This document shows, in pieces, positions 18,030-25,908 of a DNA stretch of 64,000 bases. Position 1 is the first letter of the stretch; each line of letters begins with the position of its first letter. Origin of the DNA: Microbulbifer rhizosphaerae (GTDB lineage Bacteria; Pseudomonadota; Gammaproteobacteria; Pseudomonadales; Cellvibrionaceae); the NCBI RefSeq assembly GCF_014191725.1, contig NZ_JACHWZ010000004.1, forward strand, positions 155,288 through 219,287. Reading direction: 5' to 3'. A program made the position numbers and the translations under genes. The notes beneath the pieces were generated by a model. It searched no databases, had not been told where the DNA came from, and saw only the letters and a list, made by a program, of their open reading frames with translations.

Positions 18030-19724
18030 CTAGGGAACCGCGACGTGCCAGGTCCCGTATTCGCCGGCGGTATCCCGCGGGCCGCTGTCGGAGACGTAGA
18101 AGTACAGGGGCTGTCCCTTGTAGGCCCACTGGTAGACTTCGCTGTCGTCGTCAGTGGCGATGCTGGGATCGTCGCGGCGGGTGACGGTGAAATCGCCGAA
18201 GTCTTTGGCTTCGGCGGTTGCGAACAGTGGCGGCCAGGCCACGGCGCAGCCGCCGAAACAGGTGGAGACGCCATCGGTATCATCGTCAAAGGTGTAGAGC
18301 GTGTAGTCCTGGTAAGTGTCGCTCGGCGTACCGCTCTCATCGATAAGGCCGCCATGGGCGGTAAACGCCGCAATCTCCTCGCCGTTCAGTGTCAACGTGG
18401 CCACCGCGACTGGAGCAAAGCGCGCCAAGTGCCAGACATCGCCCACGCCGTCGCCGGTCACATCGCCGGGCTCCACGTCGCCGACATAGGTGTACAGCGG
18501 TTCGCCGTTGACGGCCCACTGCATGACGCCGGGGTTGCGTTCAACCAGGGAGAAGGGCGGGGTTACCACGGCGCCCGGGTAGGCGATCAGCGCCGGCCAG
18601 GCGGCCAGGCAGTCATCCGAGCAGTTGCTGACGCCGCTGCTGTCCGGATCAAAGGTGTAGAGGGCGAAACCGTGCAGCGGTACCGCTTCCGGCTCGGCTG
18701 CGTCGTCGTCGGTGCTCAATGCCAGACCGCTGATGGCCAGGGTCGAGCCGCGTTCGGAATCGACAATCTGGGTGTTTTGCGGCCGCGCCAGGTGCCAGAC
18801 ATCGCCCAGGCCGTCGCCGAGGGTGGAGCCGGGTGCGGTATCTCCCTTGTAGAAATAGAGCGGCATTCCCTGGTAGGCCCATTGCAGCGCGGTCTCTCCG
18901 TCGCTGCCGAGTTTTCGCTCAATCAGGCTGTAGGGTGCCGCGGCGACATCGCCCTCTTCGGCGAGCAGTGCCGGCCAGTTGTCGAGGCAGGTGTCGTTGC
19001 AGTTGGATTCGCCGGGCGCATCGACGTCGAAGGTGTACAGGGCGAAGCCGAGGCGGTCCTCCTGGGCGGCGCTGAATACCGTGTCGCTGTCCATGGCGCT
19101 GACCCCGATTTGTCCGGAGGCCGTGAAAAACACCCCTTTGCCTGCGTCATTCGCCTGGGCGATCGGTTCGGCCAGGGCGGTATCCCAGAGGCCGCCAACC
19201 CCTTCGCCGTTGACTTCACCGGCGGCGCTGTCTCCCGCGAAAAAGTACAGCGGCTTGCCGCGCAGCGCCCACTGGCGGTTGCCGTCATCTCGAGTGATGA
19301 TCGACAGTGGCGCTATCGCCGTGTCGCTGTCAGTGGCGATCAGGGGGGGCCAGTTATCGACGCAGCTGGCGGTGCAGACGGAGCTGTTTAGCGGGTCATT
19401 GTCGAATGTGTAGAGGGTAAATCCGCTCATGTCGAGGTTTTCCAATGAGAGCTCGTCTGCGTCGTTGCGCAGTAGCGTCACCATCCCGTCGACGCTGAAG
19501 GTTGACCCCATGGTTGTCAGCGATTTTTCAAAAGTGGCCGACACGGGCTCGGCCGGATCGGGCTCGGTCGGATCGGGTGTGGGTGTCGGTGTCGGTGTTG
19601 GTGTCGGCGTCGGCGTCGGTGTCGGTGTCGGCGTGTCGTCATTACTCCCGCCTCCGCCACCACACGCCGAGAGCGCCAGCACGGAAGCCAGAGTCAAGGT
19701 GTTGAAAATAGTGGAATGTTTCAT
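18030..19724 (-). CDS. Lipoprotein with four COG4315/Lipoprotein_15-type repeats
   Basis: The 564 residues begin with a lipoprotein signal (lipobox LSAC, Cys21), a Gly run and a (TP)n linker. Four domains of about 115 residues follow, each with the hallmark LYTFDxD, two cysteines spaced C-x3-C (as in CTASCVDNWPPL), a WP motif, and a closing block WAYQGMPLYFYxGD. Those blocks are typical of the secreted repeat family of unknown function (COG4315). Each domain probably has one disulfide. The next genes downstream on the same strand encode cytochromes, so an envelope redox or metal role is plausible but unproven. Confidence 0.82.
   Translation of the reverse strand: MKHSTIFNTLTLASVLALSACGGGGGSNDDTPTPTPTPTPTPTPTPTPTPDPTEPDPAEPVSATFEKSLTTMGSTFSVDGMVTLLRNDADELSLENLDMSGFTLYTFDNDPLNSSVCTASCVDNWPPLIATDSDTAIAPLSIITRDDGNRQWALRGKPLYFFAGDSAAGEVNGEGVGGLWDTALAEPIAQANDAGKGVFFTASGQIGVSAMDSDTVFSAAQEDRLGFALYTFDVDAPGESNCNDTCLDNWPALLAEEGDVAAAPYSLIERKLGSDGETALQWAYQGMPLYFYKGDTAPGSTLGDGLGDVWHLARPQNTQIVDSERGSTLAISGLALSTDDDAAEPEAVPLHGFALYTFDPDSSGVSNCSDDCLAAWPALIAYPGAVVTPPFSLVERNPGVMQWAVNGEPLYTYVGDVEPGDVTGDGVGDVWHLARFAPVAVATLTLNGEEIAAFTAHGGLIDESGTPSDTYQDYTLYTFDDDTDGVSTCFGGCAVAWPPLFATAEAKDFGDFTVTRRDDPSIATDDDSEVYQWAYKGQPLYFYVSDSGPRDTAGEYGTWHVAVP
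19575..19634. repeat. Six-base microsatellite encoding the Thr-Pro linker
   Basis: About nine to ten copies of GTCGGT (with GTTGGT and GGCGTC variants) encode (TP)n just after the lipid-anchored cysteine. Its copy number could change by slippage. Confidence 0.85.
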
Positions 19725-19925
19725 GGCAGCCCCTGTTTTATTGTTGAATTCAACCAGGAAATACGACGCAGCCTTTAAAAAAGTTGCAGTGGATTGTTGA
19801 TATATGCATGTGGGTAATCACAATCGCCTGACGGTCTGGGGCCTATCGGGCTATCGGATGATCGCGCCGGGTGCCTTCCTGTAGCCAGTTGGAGTCTCGC
19901 CCCGGCTCTCAGGCCGGGGGCAGGC

Positions 19926-20771
19926 CTATTCCCCCCAGGCGGGGAACGGGTCCGGCAGGGTTTGCCAGTGCTCGCGTCCGGCGAGCAGTTCGTCGTCATT
20001 CAACAGACAGTCGTCCAGCGCCTGGACGAATTGTTCCCGCTCGAGACCCTGGCCGATAAAAACCAGCTCCTGGCGCATATCGCCGAAGGGGCCCTGCCAG
20101 TTTTTTTGAATCGACGCGAGATATTCCTCATCCTCGGGCCAGCGTTCCCGGGGCACGGCGTTCCAGAAGGTCCCGGCAAAGCCATAACGGGCTATGCCGC
20201 CGGCCTGGCTCCAATGGCCGGCGAAATCCGGCCGGCTGGCCAGCCAGAAATAGCCCTTGGATCGGATCAGCGTGCCGTGGAAATTGTCACCGTGGAGAAA
20301 GTCGTAGAACTTTTGCGGGTGGAAAGGGCGCCGGGCGGTGTAGGTAAAGCTGGCGATGCCGTATTCCTCGGTTTCCGGCACATGCTCGCCGCGCATCTCC
20401 TTGAGCCAGCCCGGGGCCTGCTGGGCGCGCTCGAAACTGAATTTTCCGGTGCCGAGCACCTGGCTGATATCGACCTGGCCGTGATGGATGGGGACTATAT
20501 CCGCCTCCGTATTGAGGGTTTTTAATACGGCGATCAGCTTCTGTAGGGTCGGATCATCCACCAAGTCGGACTTGCTGACCAGAATACTATCGGCGAATTC
20601 GACCGCCAGCAGGTCTTCCCGTAGCGTGCAGCAGATACAACCGTTGGTTTCGTAGCGCTTCAGGGTTTCAATATCTTTGGGCATGATTTGCCCGCTGTTT
20701 TCCACGCTGGATATCTCCGGGGCGAATGCCCCGAGGCCGCAAGCCATAAAAGAGATGATGTAACGTATCAA
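19926..20771 (-). pseudogene. Gutted CobW/ZigA-type GTPase
   Basis: Residues about 45-281 follow the zinc-chaperone GTPase (CobW, COG0523) family: the metal motif CICC in NGCICCTLREDLL, then NKxD-like VSKSDLV, and an intact C-terminal domain with APGWLKEMRGEHVPETEEYGI and RRPFHPQKFYDFL. The N-terminal P-loop (GxxGxGKT) and both switch regions are absent: the chain jumps from CTLREDLL straight to AVEFADSILVSKSDLV, where the family has roughly 100 more residues. The first 40 residues are unlike the family, and there is no ribosome binding site. With 281 instead of about 400 residues and no GTP site it is most likely a decayed gene. Confidence 0.7.
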
Positions 20772-20887
20772 TTAAAAGATCAAGCAGGGCCTGCGCGGGA
20801 TCAATCCGCAGGCTGGATTTGACTCAGGCAACCCGGAGATGCCCAGAGGGCTGAAGGGTAGTGAAGCAAATGGTGGGGCAAATGAAG

Positions 20888-21352
20888 CTAAAAGGGTTTT
20901 CTCAACATTTCGATGTGGGGAATCCCGTCCTCCTCGTAGGGCTCGGAAACCTTTTCAAATCCAAACCCGCTATAGAAGCGCTTCAGATGCTGCTGTGCGG
21001 AGATGCGAATCGGCCTGTCGGGATACTCCCGCCCGGTGCATTCGATTGCCCGCCGCATCAATTCCCTGCCCAGGCCGGTGGCCCGGTAGGAAGCCCGGGT
21101 GAGCACCCGACCGATCGAGGGTTCGTCGGGGTATTTCTTTTCGGGGAAGACCACCCGCAGGTAGGCGGCCAGCTCCTGCCCCTGCGGAGCTGCATTCCAG
21201 CCCATCAGGTGCCAGGAATACTGGTCGAGACAGTCCGCGTCCTGATAGGCACAATCCTGCTCCACGGTAAAGACTTCCTGCCGCGCCCTGAGGATCTGGT
21301 AGAGCTGTTGGAGGGAAAGCTGTTCGAAGGATCGCCACTGCCAGTGAATCAT
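20888..21352 (-). CDS. elaA: GNAT acetyltransferase, ElaA family
   Basis: The 154-residue GNAT-fold protein opens with WQWRSFEQLSLQQLYQILRARQEVFTVEQ, the ElaA signature. The acetyl-CoA loop region (RVLTRASYRATGLGRELM) is at about 83-100 and it ends in PHIEMLRKPF. The acceptor is unknown for the whole family. Its ATG overlaps the stop of the upstream lipase gene (ATGA), so it is the last gene of a four-gene operon. Confidence 0.9.
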   Translation of the reverse strand: MIHWQWRSFEQLSLQQLYQILRARQEVFTVEQDCAYQDADCLDQYSWHLMGWNAAPQGQELAAYLRVVFPEKKYPDEPSIGRVLTRASYRATGLGRELMRRAIECTGREYPDRPIRISAQQHLKRFYSGFGFEKVSEPYEEDGIPHIEMLRKPF

Positions 21353-22053
21353 TGTCGACTGAATTCTCCGTTTTTCAGGTAGTGGATGACCTGGTCGATC
21401 ACTTTTTTGTTTTTCATCATGAATACGTGGGTCACCGGCATTTCCAGGTGGTCGTTCATGCCTTCGAGTTTGGTGCTCTCCACCGAGACTTTGCCGTCGT
21501 CGGTATCGGGAACCATCTGTGAGAGGATCAAATTGATACTGCGGGTGCCGGCGATAATGCCCACATTAAACTCCGCCGCGCCGAGTTTGTTGGGCACACT
21601 GAGGGCGCCGGTGCCCAGCTGCAGGCCGGCATCGCCGAGGATAAAGTGGAAGCCGGGGAAACCGCCCAGATTGTCCACCACCTCGCTGCCCTTGTTGGGT
21701 GGGCCCAGCATCACTACCCGGTTCAGGTTTTCGATCTGCACCTGGCTCAGGTATTGCCGTACCAGGATGCCGCCCAGGGAATGGGTGACGAAATTTACCT
21801 GGTCATGGTCCCGGCACTGGTCCAGCGCCGGGGCGATTGCCGGGCCGGCTAGTTCCTCGATCGGGTGATCGGTGGAGGGGTAGCTCACATTCACGGTGGT
21901 AAAGCCCACCGCTGCGATGGCTTTTTCCATTTTTTCCATGGAGCCGCTGGATTTTCCCAGGCCGTGCAACAAAATCACGCAGGAAGTCTGGGCATTAGCG
22001 GCGAGGGGCAGGGATAGAAGGGATAATAGTAGGGCCAGAAAAATATTTTTCAT
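21349..22053 (-). CDS. Secreted alpha/beta-hydrolase (lipase/esterase-like)
   Basis: The 234-residue precursor has a signal peptide ending near ANA (residue 21). The oxyanion region LLHGLGKSSGSM is at 29-40 and the nucleophile elbow is THSLGG, with Ser92 as nucleophile. The fold resembles the short PGAP1-like/triacylglycerol lipase group that acts in the periplasm or outside the cell. The start overlaps the stop of the PH-domain gene by 4 bp, and the stop overlaps elaA. The substrate is unknown. Confidence 0.85.
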   Translation of the reverse strand: MKNIFLALLLSLLSLPLAANAQTSCVILLHGLGKSSGSMEKMEKAIAAVGFTTVNVSYPSTDHPIEELAGPAIAPALDQCRDHDQVNFVTHSLGGILVRQYLSQVQIENLNRVVMLGPPNKGSEVVDNLGGFPGFHFILGDAGLQLGTGALSVPNKLGAAEFNVGIIAGTRSINLILSQMVPDTDDGKVSVESTKLEGMNDHLEMPVTHVFMMKNKKVIDQVIHYLKNGEFSRQ

Positions 22054-22565
22054 CTATCGGTTTCTCTGTCAGTTTTTTTATTTTCCAGCGCGGCGACAAA
22101 CTTCTGCGGGTCGCCCGGAGTGACTACGAGGGTACGCCCGGGAAATTTTAGCACCACGGCTCTCGCCTGGTCAGTGGCGAAAGCCCGGTAGCGGCCCAGC
22201 CGGGAATTGCGGTAGAGCCCGGCAAAACAGAAGAGGCCGCCATTGCCGAAAACCCGGATGGAACCGCTCATGGCCTTCGGGTCCGCGGCCACTTCCTGCA
22301 GGCCCTGCAGGGAAATCCGTGTTTTCCAGCCGGGGCGGCAGATCAGCAGCGCATTGCCATTGATAAGGTACCCGCGAATGGCAAAGAAGGCGCTGGCGGC
22401 CAGTATAGCCAGTGGCAGCAGTACCATGCCCGACCGCCAGGCCATTTCGGCTTGCGGTATTTTGGCGAGGAGCACCAATGGAATACCCAGCAACAGTGCC
22501 GAAGACAGTGCGGTAATCCATTTAAGCTGGCGGCTCCAGGGGGCTTCGAATATTTCATTATTCAT
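22050..22565 (-). CDS. Membrane-anchored bacterial PH-domain-like protein
   Basis: The 171 residues have two close hydrophobic helices (about 15-35 and 44-64) and then a C-terminal domain of short beta-strands (YLINGNALLICRPGWKTRISLQGLQEVAADP...), which is the pattern of bacterial PH-fold proteins. The function is unknown. It overlaps the lipase gene by 4 bp (ATGA) and the small upstream gene by 8 bp, so all four are one operon. Confidence 0.65.
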   Translation of the reverse strand: MNNEIFEAPWSRQLKWITALSSALLLGIPLVLLAKIPQAEMAWRSGMVLLPLAILAASAFFAIRGYLINGNALLICRPGWKTRISLQGLQEVAADPKAMSGSIRVFGNGGLFCFAGLYRNSRLGRYRAFATDQARAVVLKFPGRTLVVTPGDPQKFVAALENKKTDRETDR

Positions 22566-22719
22566 CTAGTAGAAGTTCCGGATTGCGTTGAAGGTGAGTC
22601 CGAACAGCATCAGGGTCCAGTTTTATTTGGGCCTTCGCGATGGCGGGCAGGCGGGTGACGTACATCCAGAGCCATATCACCAGGGACCAGGCGACCAGGG
22701 CGAGGATAGGGCTGGGCAT
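22558..22719 (-). CDS. 53-residue remnant of a MAPEG-family membrane protein
   Basis: The ATG at 22719 follows a strong AAGGAG. Residues 1-30 (MPSPILALVAWSLVIWLWMY then VTRLPAIAKA) look like the first membrane helix of the MAPEG family (membrane-associated eicosanoid/glutathione proteins, about 130 residues). The chain then departs from the family and stops at 53 residues. The three further helices are missing. It may be a decayed gene kept as a translated leader for the overlapping PH-domain gene, or a genuine small membrane protein. Confidence 0.5.
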   Translation of the reverse strand: MPSPILALVAWSLVIWLWMYVTRLPAIAKAQIKLDPDAVRTHLQRNPELLLDE

Positions 22720-22964
22720 TCCGTCTCCTTGTGGATTTATGTCATGGGTATTTTGCAATCTGGATTTTATGATGGAGGAGGTGACTTTTGGAACAAGCTG
22801 ATGAGTATCAGCCGGCCCTTGAGCCTAATACTGGAACAGTCGTGAGGCGAAGATCCTGATGCTGGAAGCTTTTTGTGGGGCCGTCGGAGGCATGGATGCC
22901 GACGTGGGCTACTGGGTATCAGCGTCTTCCTATCACGATCAGTACTGTGAAAGAGCGCTACGCG

Positions 22965-23681
22965 TCATTCCCGCAGCGTCAGGCTGGCGAAGTGAGGTTC
23001 GAGCCGTGCCACCAGCTGTGCCATGGCGTTGGGGGCAGGTGTATTCGGTGCAGATTGGCAATAGACAGGCTCCAGGCACTGTTCGCTTCGCGCTTTCTGC
23101 AGGACGTAGCGGCGCACGCCGCAGTCGGCGAGGCTCAGGGCCATGCGTTCCACGTCGGCAAGGGAGAAGTCCCGCCAGTGTACGGTGGTGCGGCATTCGA
23201 AATCGATACCACTGTCGAGCAGCAGCTTCAGACTCCGGGAGTGCCGCTGCCAGATACCGGCCCGGCCGCAGATCCGGTCGTAGTCGGCCCCATGCCCCTT
23301 GACGTCCAGCCCCACCCAATCGAGCAGCGGCAGCAGCGCCGCCAGTCGTCCCGGATAGGGGCCGGCGGTGTGCAGCGCCACTTTGAAACCCATGGCCCGG
23401 ACTTGTGCCGCGGCCCCTGGCAGGCCGGCGTGCAGGGTCGGTTCGCCGCCGCTGAACACCACGCCTTCCAGCAGGCCGCGACGGCTTTCCAGGAAGTCCA
23501 GGATCGACTGCCACTCATGGGATTCCCCGCGGCGCGGGGCGATCATCTGCGGGTTGTGACAGTAGCCGCAGCGCAACGGACAGCCCTGGGTGAATACCAC
23601 GCAAGCCAGGTGCCCGGGGAAATCCAGGGTGGTGAGTGGAGTCAGGCCGGCGATCGGCAAGCGGATATCCAAGTGGGGCAT
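22965..23681 (-). CDS. nrdG: Anaerobic ribonucleotide reductase activating protein (radical SAM)
   Basis: Generates the glycyl radical on NrdD using S-adenosylmethionine and a [4Fe-4S] cluster. The cluster motif CPLRCGYC (C34, C38, C41) and the SAM-binding GGEP are present. The 238 residues are longer than E. coli NrdG (about 154) and correspond to the longer NrdG/PflA-like type found in Pseudomonas. It is the third gene of the operon, after nrdD and the separate glycyl-radical gene. Confidence 0.92.
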   Translation of the reverse strand: MPHLDIRLPIAGLTPLTTLDFPGHLACVVFTQGCPLRCGYCHNPQMIAPRRGESHEWQSILDFLESRRGLLEGVVFSGGEPTLHAGLPGAAAQVRAMGFKVALHTAGPYPGRLAALLPLLDWVGLDVKGHGADYDRICGRAGIWQRHSRSLKLLLDSGIDFECRTTVHWRDFSLADVERMALSLADCGVRRYVLQKARSEQCLEPVYCQSAPNTPAPNAMAQLVARLEPHFASLTLRE

Positions 23682-23693
23682 AGTGGTATCGCG

Positions 23694-23719
23694 CGCCGGG
23701 AAACTCGCGTTCCCCGGCG
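23694..23719 (-). other. Intercistronic hairpin before nrdG
   Basis: CGCCGGGAA-ACTCGCG-TTCCCCGGCG forms a strong stem in the 50-bp gap between the glycyl-radical gene and nrdG. There is no T run on the minus-strand side, so it looks like an mRNA stability or processing element that could keep nrdG level below that of the upstream genes. Confidence 0.5.
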
Positions 23720-23731
23720 GTTAGTCGGTTA

Positions 23732-23902
23732 TTACAGGTCGGCAGTTTCCTGCCGGAAGTGGCAGCGTTCGCGGTGCTCGGAGCGTTTGCCGAGGTTGAA
23801 CTGGCTCACCGGGCGGTGATAGCCCATCACCCGGGTCCAGACCTCGCAGCGCTGGCGCTGTTCGGTGGGCAGGCTTTCGCGTAGCGGAATTGCAATGGTC
23901 AT
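23732..23902 (-). CDS. Separate glycyl-radical subunit of the class III ribonucleotide reductase
   Basis: A 56-residue protein with its own strong ribosome binding site (AAGGAG, 8 bp before the ATG). The block TRVMGYHRPVSQFNLGKR (residues 23-40) matches the C-terminal glycyl-radical loop of NrdD enzymes, with Gly27 as the radical glycine in RVMGY, followed by the usual E-x2-E/R-R tail. The neighbouring NrdD lacks this segment. The two chains together give 644 residues, close to one-piece enzymes of this class. It should assemble with NrdD and be activated by NrdG, much as YfiD supplies a spare radical domain to pyruvate formate-lyase. Confidence 0.8.
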   Translation of the reverse strand: MTIAIPLRESLPTEQRQRCEVWTRVMGYHRPVSQFNLGKRSEHRERCHFRQETADL

Positions 23903-23948
23903 ATCGTTGACTCCTTCTGTGGGTGGTTGGTGATCTGCCGCTCGCCGG

Positions 23949-25715
23949 TCATGCTGCGTGATCGTGGTCGGAATTTTGCTTCGGGGCGGCGGCCCGGGCC
24001 CGCTGGGCCAGCAGGGCGTCGTCGCAATGTGGGCAGAACTCGTGCTCCCCGGCCAGGTAGCCGTGTACCGGGCAGATTGAGAAGGTCGGGGTGACGGTGA
24101 GATAGGGTAGCCTGAAGCGGGACAAGGCAGTGCGCACCAGCTTGCGGCAGGCATCCGCACTGGAGAGCCGCTCGCGCATATAGAGGTGCAGCACGGTGCC
24201 GCCGGTGTAGCGGGTCTGCAGCGGGTCCTGGTGGAAAAGCGCCGCAAAAGGATCGTCGGTATGCCCCACTGGCAGTTGGCTGGAATTGGTGTAGTAGGGG
24301 GCCTCCGGGGTGCCGGCCTGGAGAATGTGGGGGAAGCGGCGGGCGTCTTCCTTGGCGAAGCGGTAGGTGGTGCCTTCCGCCGGGGTCGCTTCCAGGTTGT
24401 AGAGATGCCCGGTGGACTCCTGGAACCCGCGCAGCCGTGCGCGCACATGTTCGAGCAGTTCCAGTGCGATTTCGCGGCCTTCCCCGCTGGCGATATCCAG
24501 GCAGTCAGCAGTGAAGTTGCGCACCATCTCGTTGAGGCCGTTTACCCCCAGAGTGGAGAAGTGATTGCGCAGGGTGCCCAGGTAGCGGCGGGTATAGGGG
24601 TAGAGGCCGGAATCCATCCAGGTTTGGATGCACTCGCGCTTGATCTCCAGGCTGTCGCGGCCGAGTTCCAATAGGCGGTCCAGTTCGCGATACAGCCCCG
24701 CCTTGTCGCCGGGGAAGCGGTAACCCAGGCGCGCGCAGTTGATGGTCACCACGCCCAGCGAGCCGGTCTGCTCGGCGCTGCCGAACAGGCCGTTGCCCCG
24801 TTTTAGCAGCTCGTTGAGATCGAGCTGCAACCGGCAGCACATGGAGCGCACCATGTGCGGCTGGAGGTCCGAGTTGAGGAAGTTCTGGAAGTAGGGCAGG
24901 CCGTACTTGGCGGTCAGGGCGAACAGCCGCTCGGCGTTGTCGCTCTCCCAATCGAAATCGGTGGTGATGTTGTAGGTGGGGATCGGGAAGGTGAATACCC
25001 GGCCCTGGCGGTCGCCGGCTTCCATAACCTCGAGATAGGCCCGGTTGAGCAGGTCCATCTCGTGCTGCAACTCGCCGTAGGTGAAGGGCTGCTCCTCGCC
25101 GCCGATTACCGGCACCTGGTCGCGGAGGTCCTCCGGGCATACCCAGTCGAAGGTCAGGTTGGTAAAGGGGGTCTGGCTGCCCCAGCGCGAGGGCACGTTG
25201 AGGTTGTAGATGAACTCCTGAATAGCCTGCTTTACAGCGGGATACTCCAGGCCGTCGCGACGTACATAGGGCGCCAGATAGGTGTCGAAGGAGCTGAAGG
25301 CCTGGGCGCCGGCCCATTCGTTCTGCAGGGTGCCGAGGAAGTTGACCATCTGCCCCAGGGCGCTGGACAGGTGCCGCGGCGGCTTGCTCTCGGCGCGGTC
25401 GGGTACGCCGTTGAAGCCTTCGTGGAGCAGGCTGCGCAGCGACCAGCCGGCGCAGTAGCCACCCAGCATGTCCAGGTCGTGCAGATGCAGGTCCCCTTCC
25501 CGGTGAGCCGCGCCGACTTCGGCCGGGTAGACCTCGTCGAGCCAGTAATTGGCGATCAGCTTGCCGGAGATATTGAGGATCAGCCCGCCCAGCGAATAGC
25601 CCTGGTTGGCGTTGGCATGCACGCGCCAGTCGGCCCGTTGCAGGTATTCGTCGACGGTGGAGGCCACTGCCACATGCCGGGCAGGACCGGAGCGGCAGGT
25701 AATGGATTGATTCAT
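23949..25715 (-). CDS. nrdD: Anaerobic (class III) ribonucleoside-triphosphate reductase, large chain without radical loop
   Basis: Reduces ribonucleotides to deoxyribonucleotides under anoxia. The 588 residues run from STVDEYLQRADWRVHANANQ to the barrel blocks FTNLTFDW, FTFPIPTYNIT and GLFGSAEQTGSLGVVTINCARLGYRF. They end with the metal-binding knob CPVHGYLAGEHEFCPHC (C548, C561, C564). There is no N-terminal ATP cone. The chain stops (TGA) before the glycyl-radical loop, which is encoded by the next gene 46 bp downstream. The TGA is followed by a new ribosome binding site, so this is not a simple sequencing frameshift. Confidence 0.92.
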   Translation of the reverse strand: MNQSITCRSGPARHVAVASTVDEYLQRADWRVHANANQGYSLGGLILNISGKLIANYWLDEVYPAEVGAAHREGDLHLHDLDMLGGYCAGWSLRSLLHEGFNGVPDRAESKPPRHLSSALGQMVNFLGTLQNEWAGAQAFSSFDTYLAPYVRRDGLEYPAVKQAIQEFIYNLNVPSRWGSQTPFTNLTFDWVCPEDLRDQVPVIGGEEQPFTYGELQHEMDLLNRAYLEVMEAGDRQGRVFTFPIPTYNITTDFDWESDNAERLFALTAKYGLPYFQNFLNSDLQPHMVRSMCCRLQLDLNELLKRGNGLFGSAEQTGSLGVVTINCARLGYRFPGDKAGLYRELDRLLELGRDSLEIKRECIQTWMDSGLYPYTRRYLGTLRNHFSTLGVNGLNEMVRNFTADCLDIASGEGREIALELLEHVRARLRGFQESTGHLYNLEATPAEGTTYRFAKEDARRFPHILQAGTPEAPYYTNSSQLPVGHTDDPFAALFHQDPLQTRYTGGTVLHLYMRERLSSADACRKLVRTALSRFRLPYLTVTPTFSICPVHGYLAGEHEFCPHCDDALLAQRARAAAPKQNSDHDHAA

Positions 25716-25720
25716 GAGAA

Positions 25721-25766
25721 ACCCTATATATGGCGTTTTTGTATGCTTTAAACACTATATGTAGTG
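25721..25766 (-). promoter_or_regulatory. Pair of NrdR boxes upstream of nrdD
   Basis: ACACTATATGTAGTG (25752-25766) fits the NrdR box closely, and ACCCTATATATGGCG (25721-25735) is a weaker second copy. Their starts are 31 bp apart, three helical turns, as at known NrdR operators. They lie 6-51 bp before the nrdD start codon, so ATP/dATP-sensing NrdR should repress this operon. Confidence 0.85.
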
Positions 25767-25798
25767 GGTGAGGTTAGAGGGTGTCGCAAGTGGCTGCC

Positions 25799-25812
25799 TT
25801 GATTCATGTCAA
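25799..25812 (-). promoter_or_regulatory. Fnr/Anr box upstream of nrdD
   Basis: TTGATTCATGTCAA differs from the Fnr/Anr consensus (TTGAT-N4-ATCAA) at one base. It lies about 85 bp upstream of the nrdD start and upstream of the NrdR boxes, a good place for activation under low oxygen, as Anr does for nrdD in Pseudomonas. Confidence 0.75.
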
Positions 25813-25908
25813 GGCAATGGCAAGTGATGTGCTCGGATGGAGGGCCGAGGTGCGGGCGGCCGGAGGTGGGTGGGGAAGCGCTGGTGGGCGGCCAAAGGCC
25901 GCCTCGGG

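Noticed and set aside
18045-19391. Long plus-strand frame opposite the COG4315-type lipoprotein
   Set aside because: It mirrors the four repeats. Lipobox, repeat motifs and codon pattern all belong to the minus strand.
24505-25755. Other open frames inside nrdD on both strands
   Set aside because: Arg/Pro/Gly-rich shadow translations; NrdD family blocks cover the whole region in a single frame.
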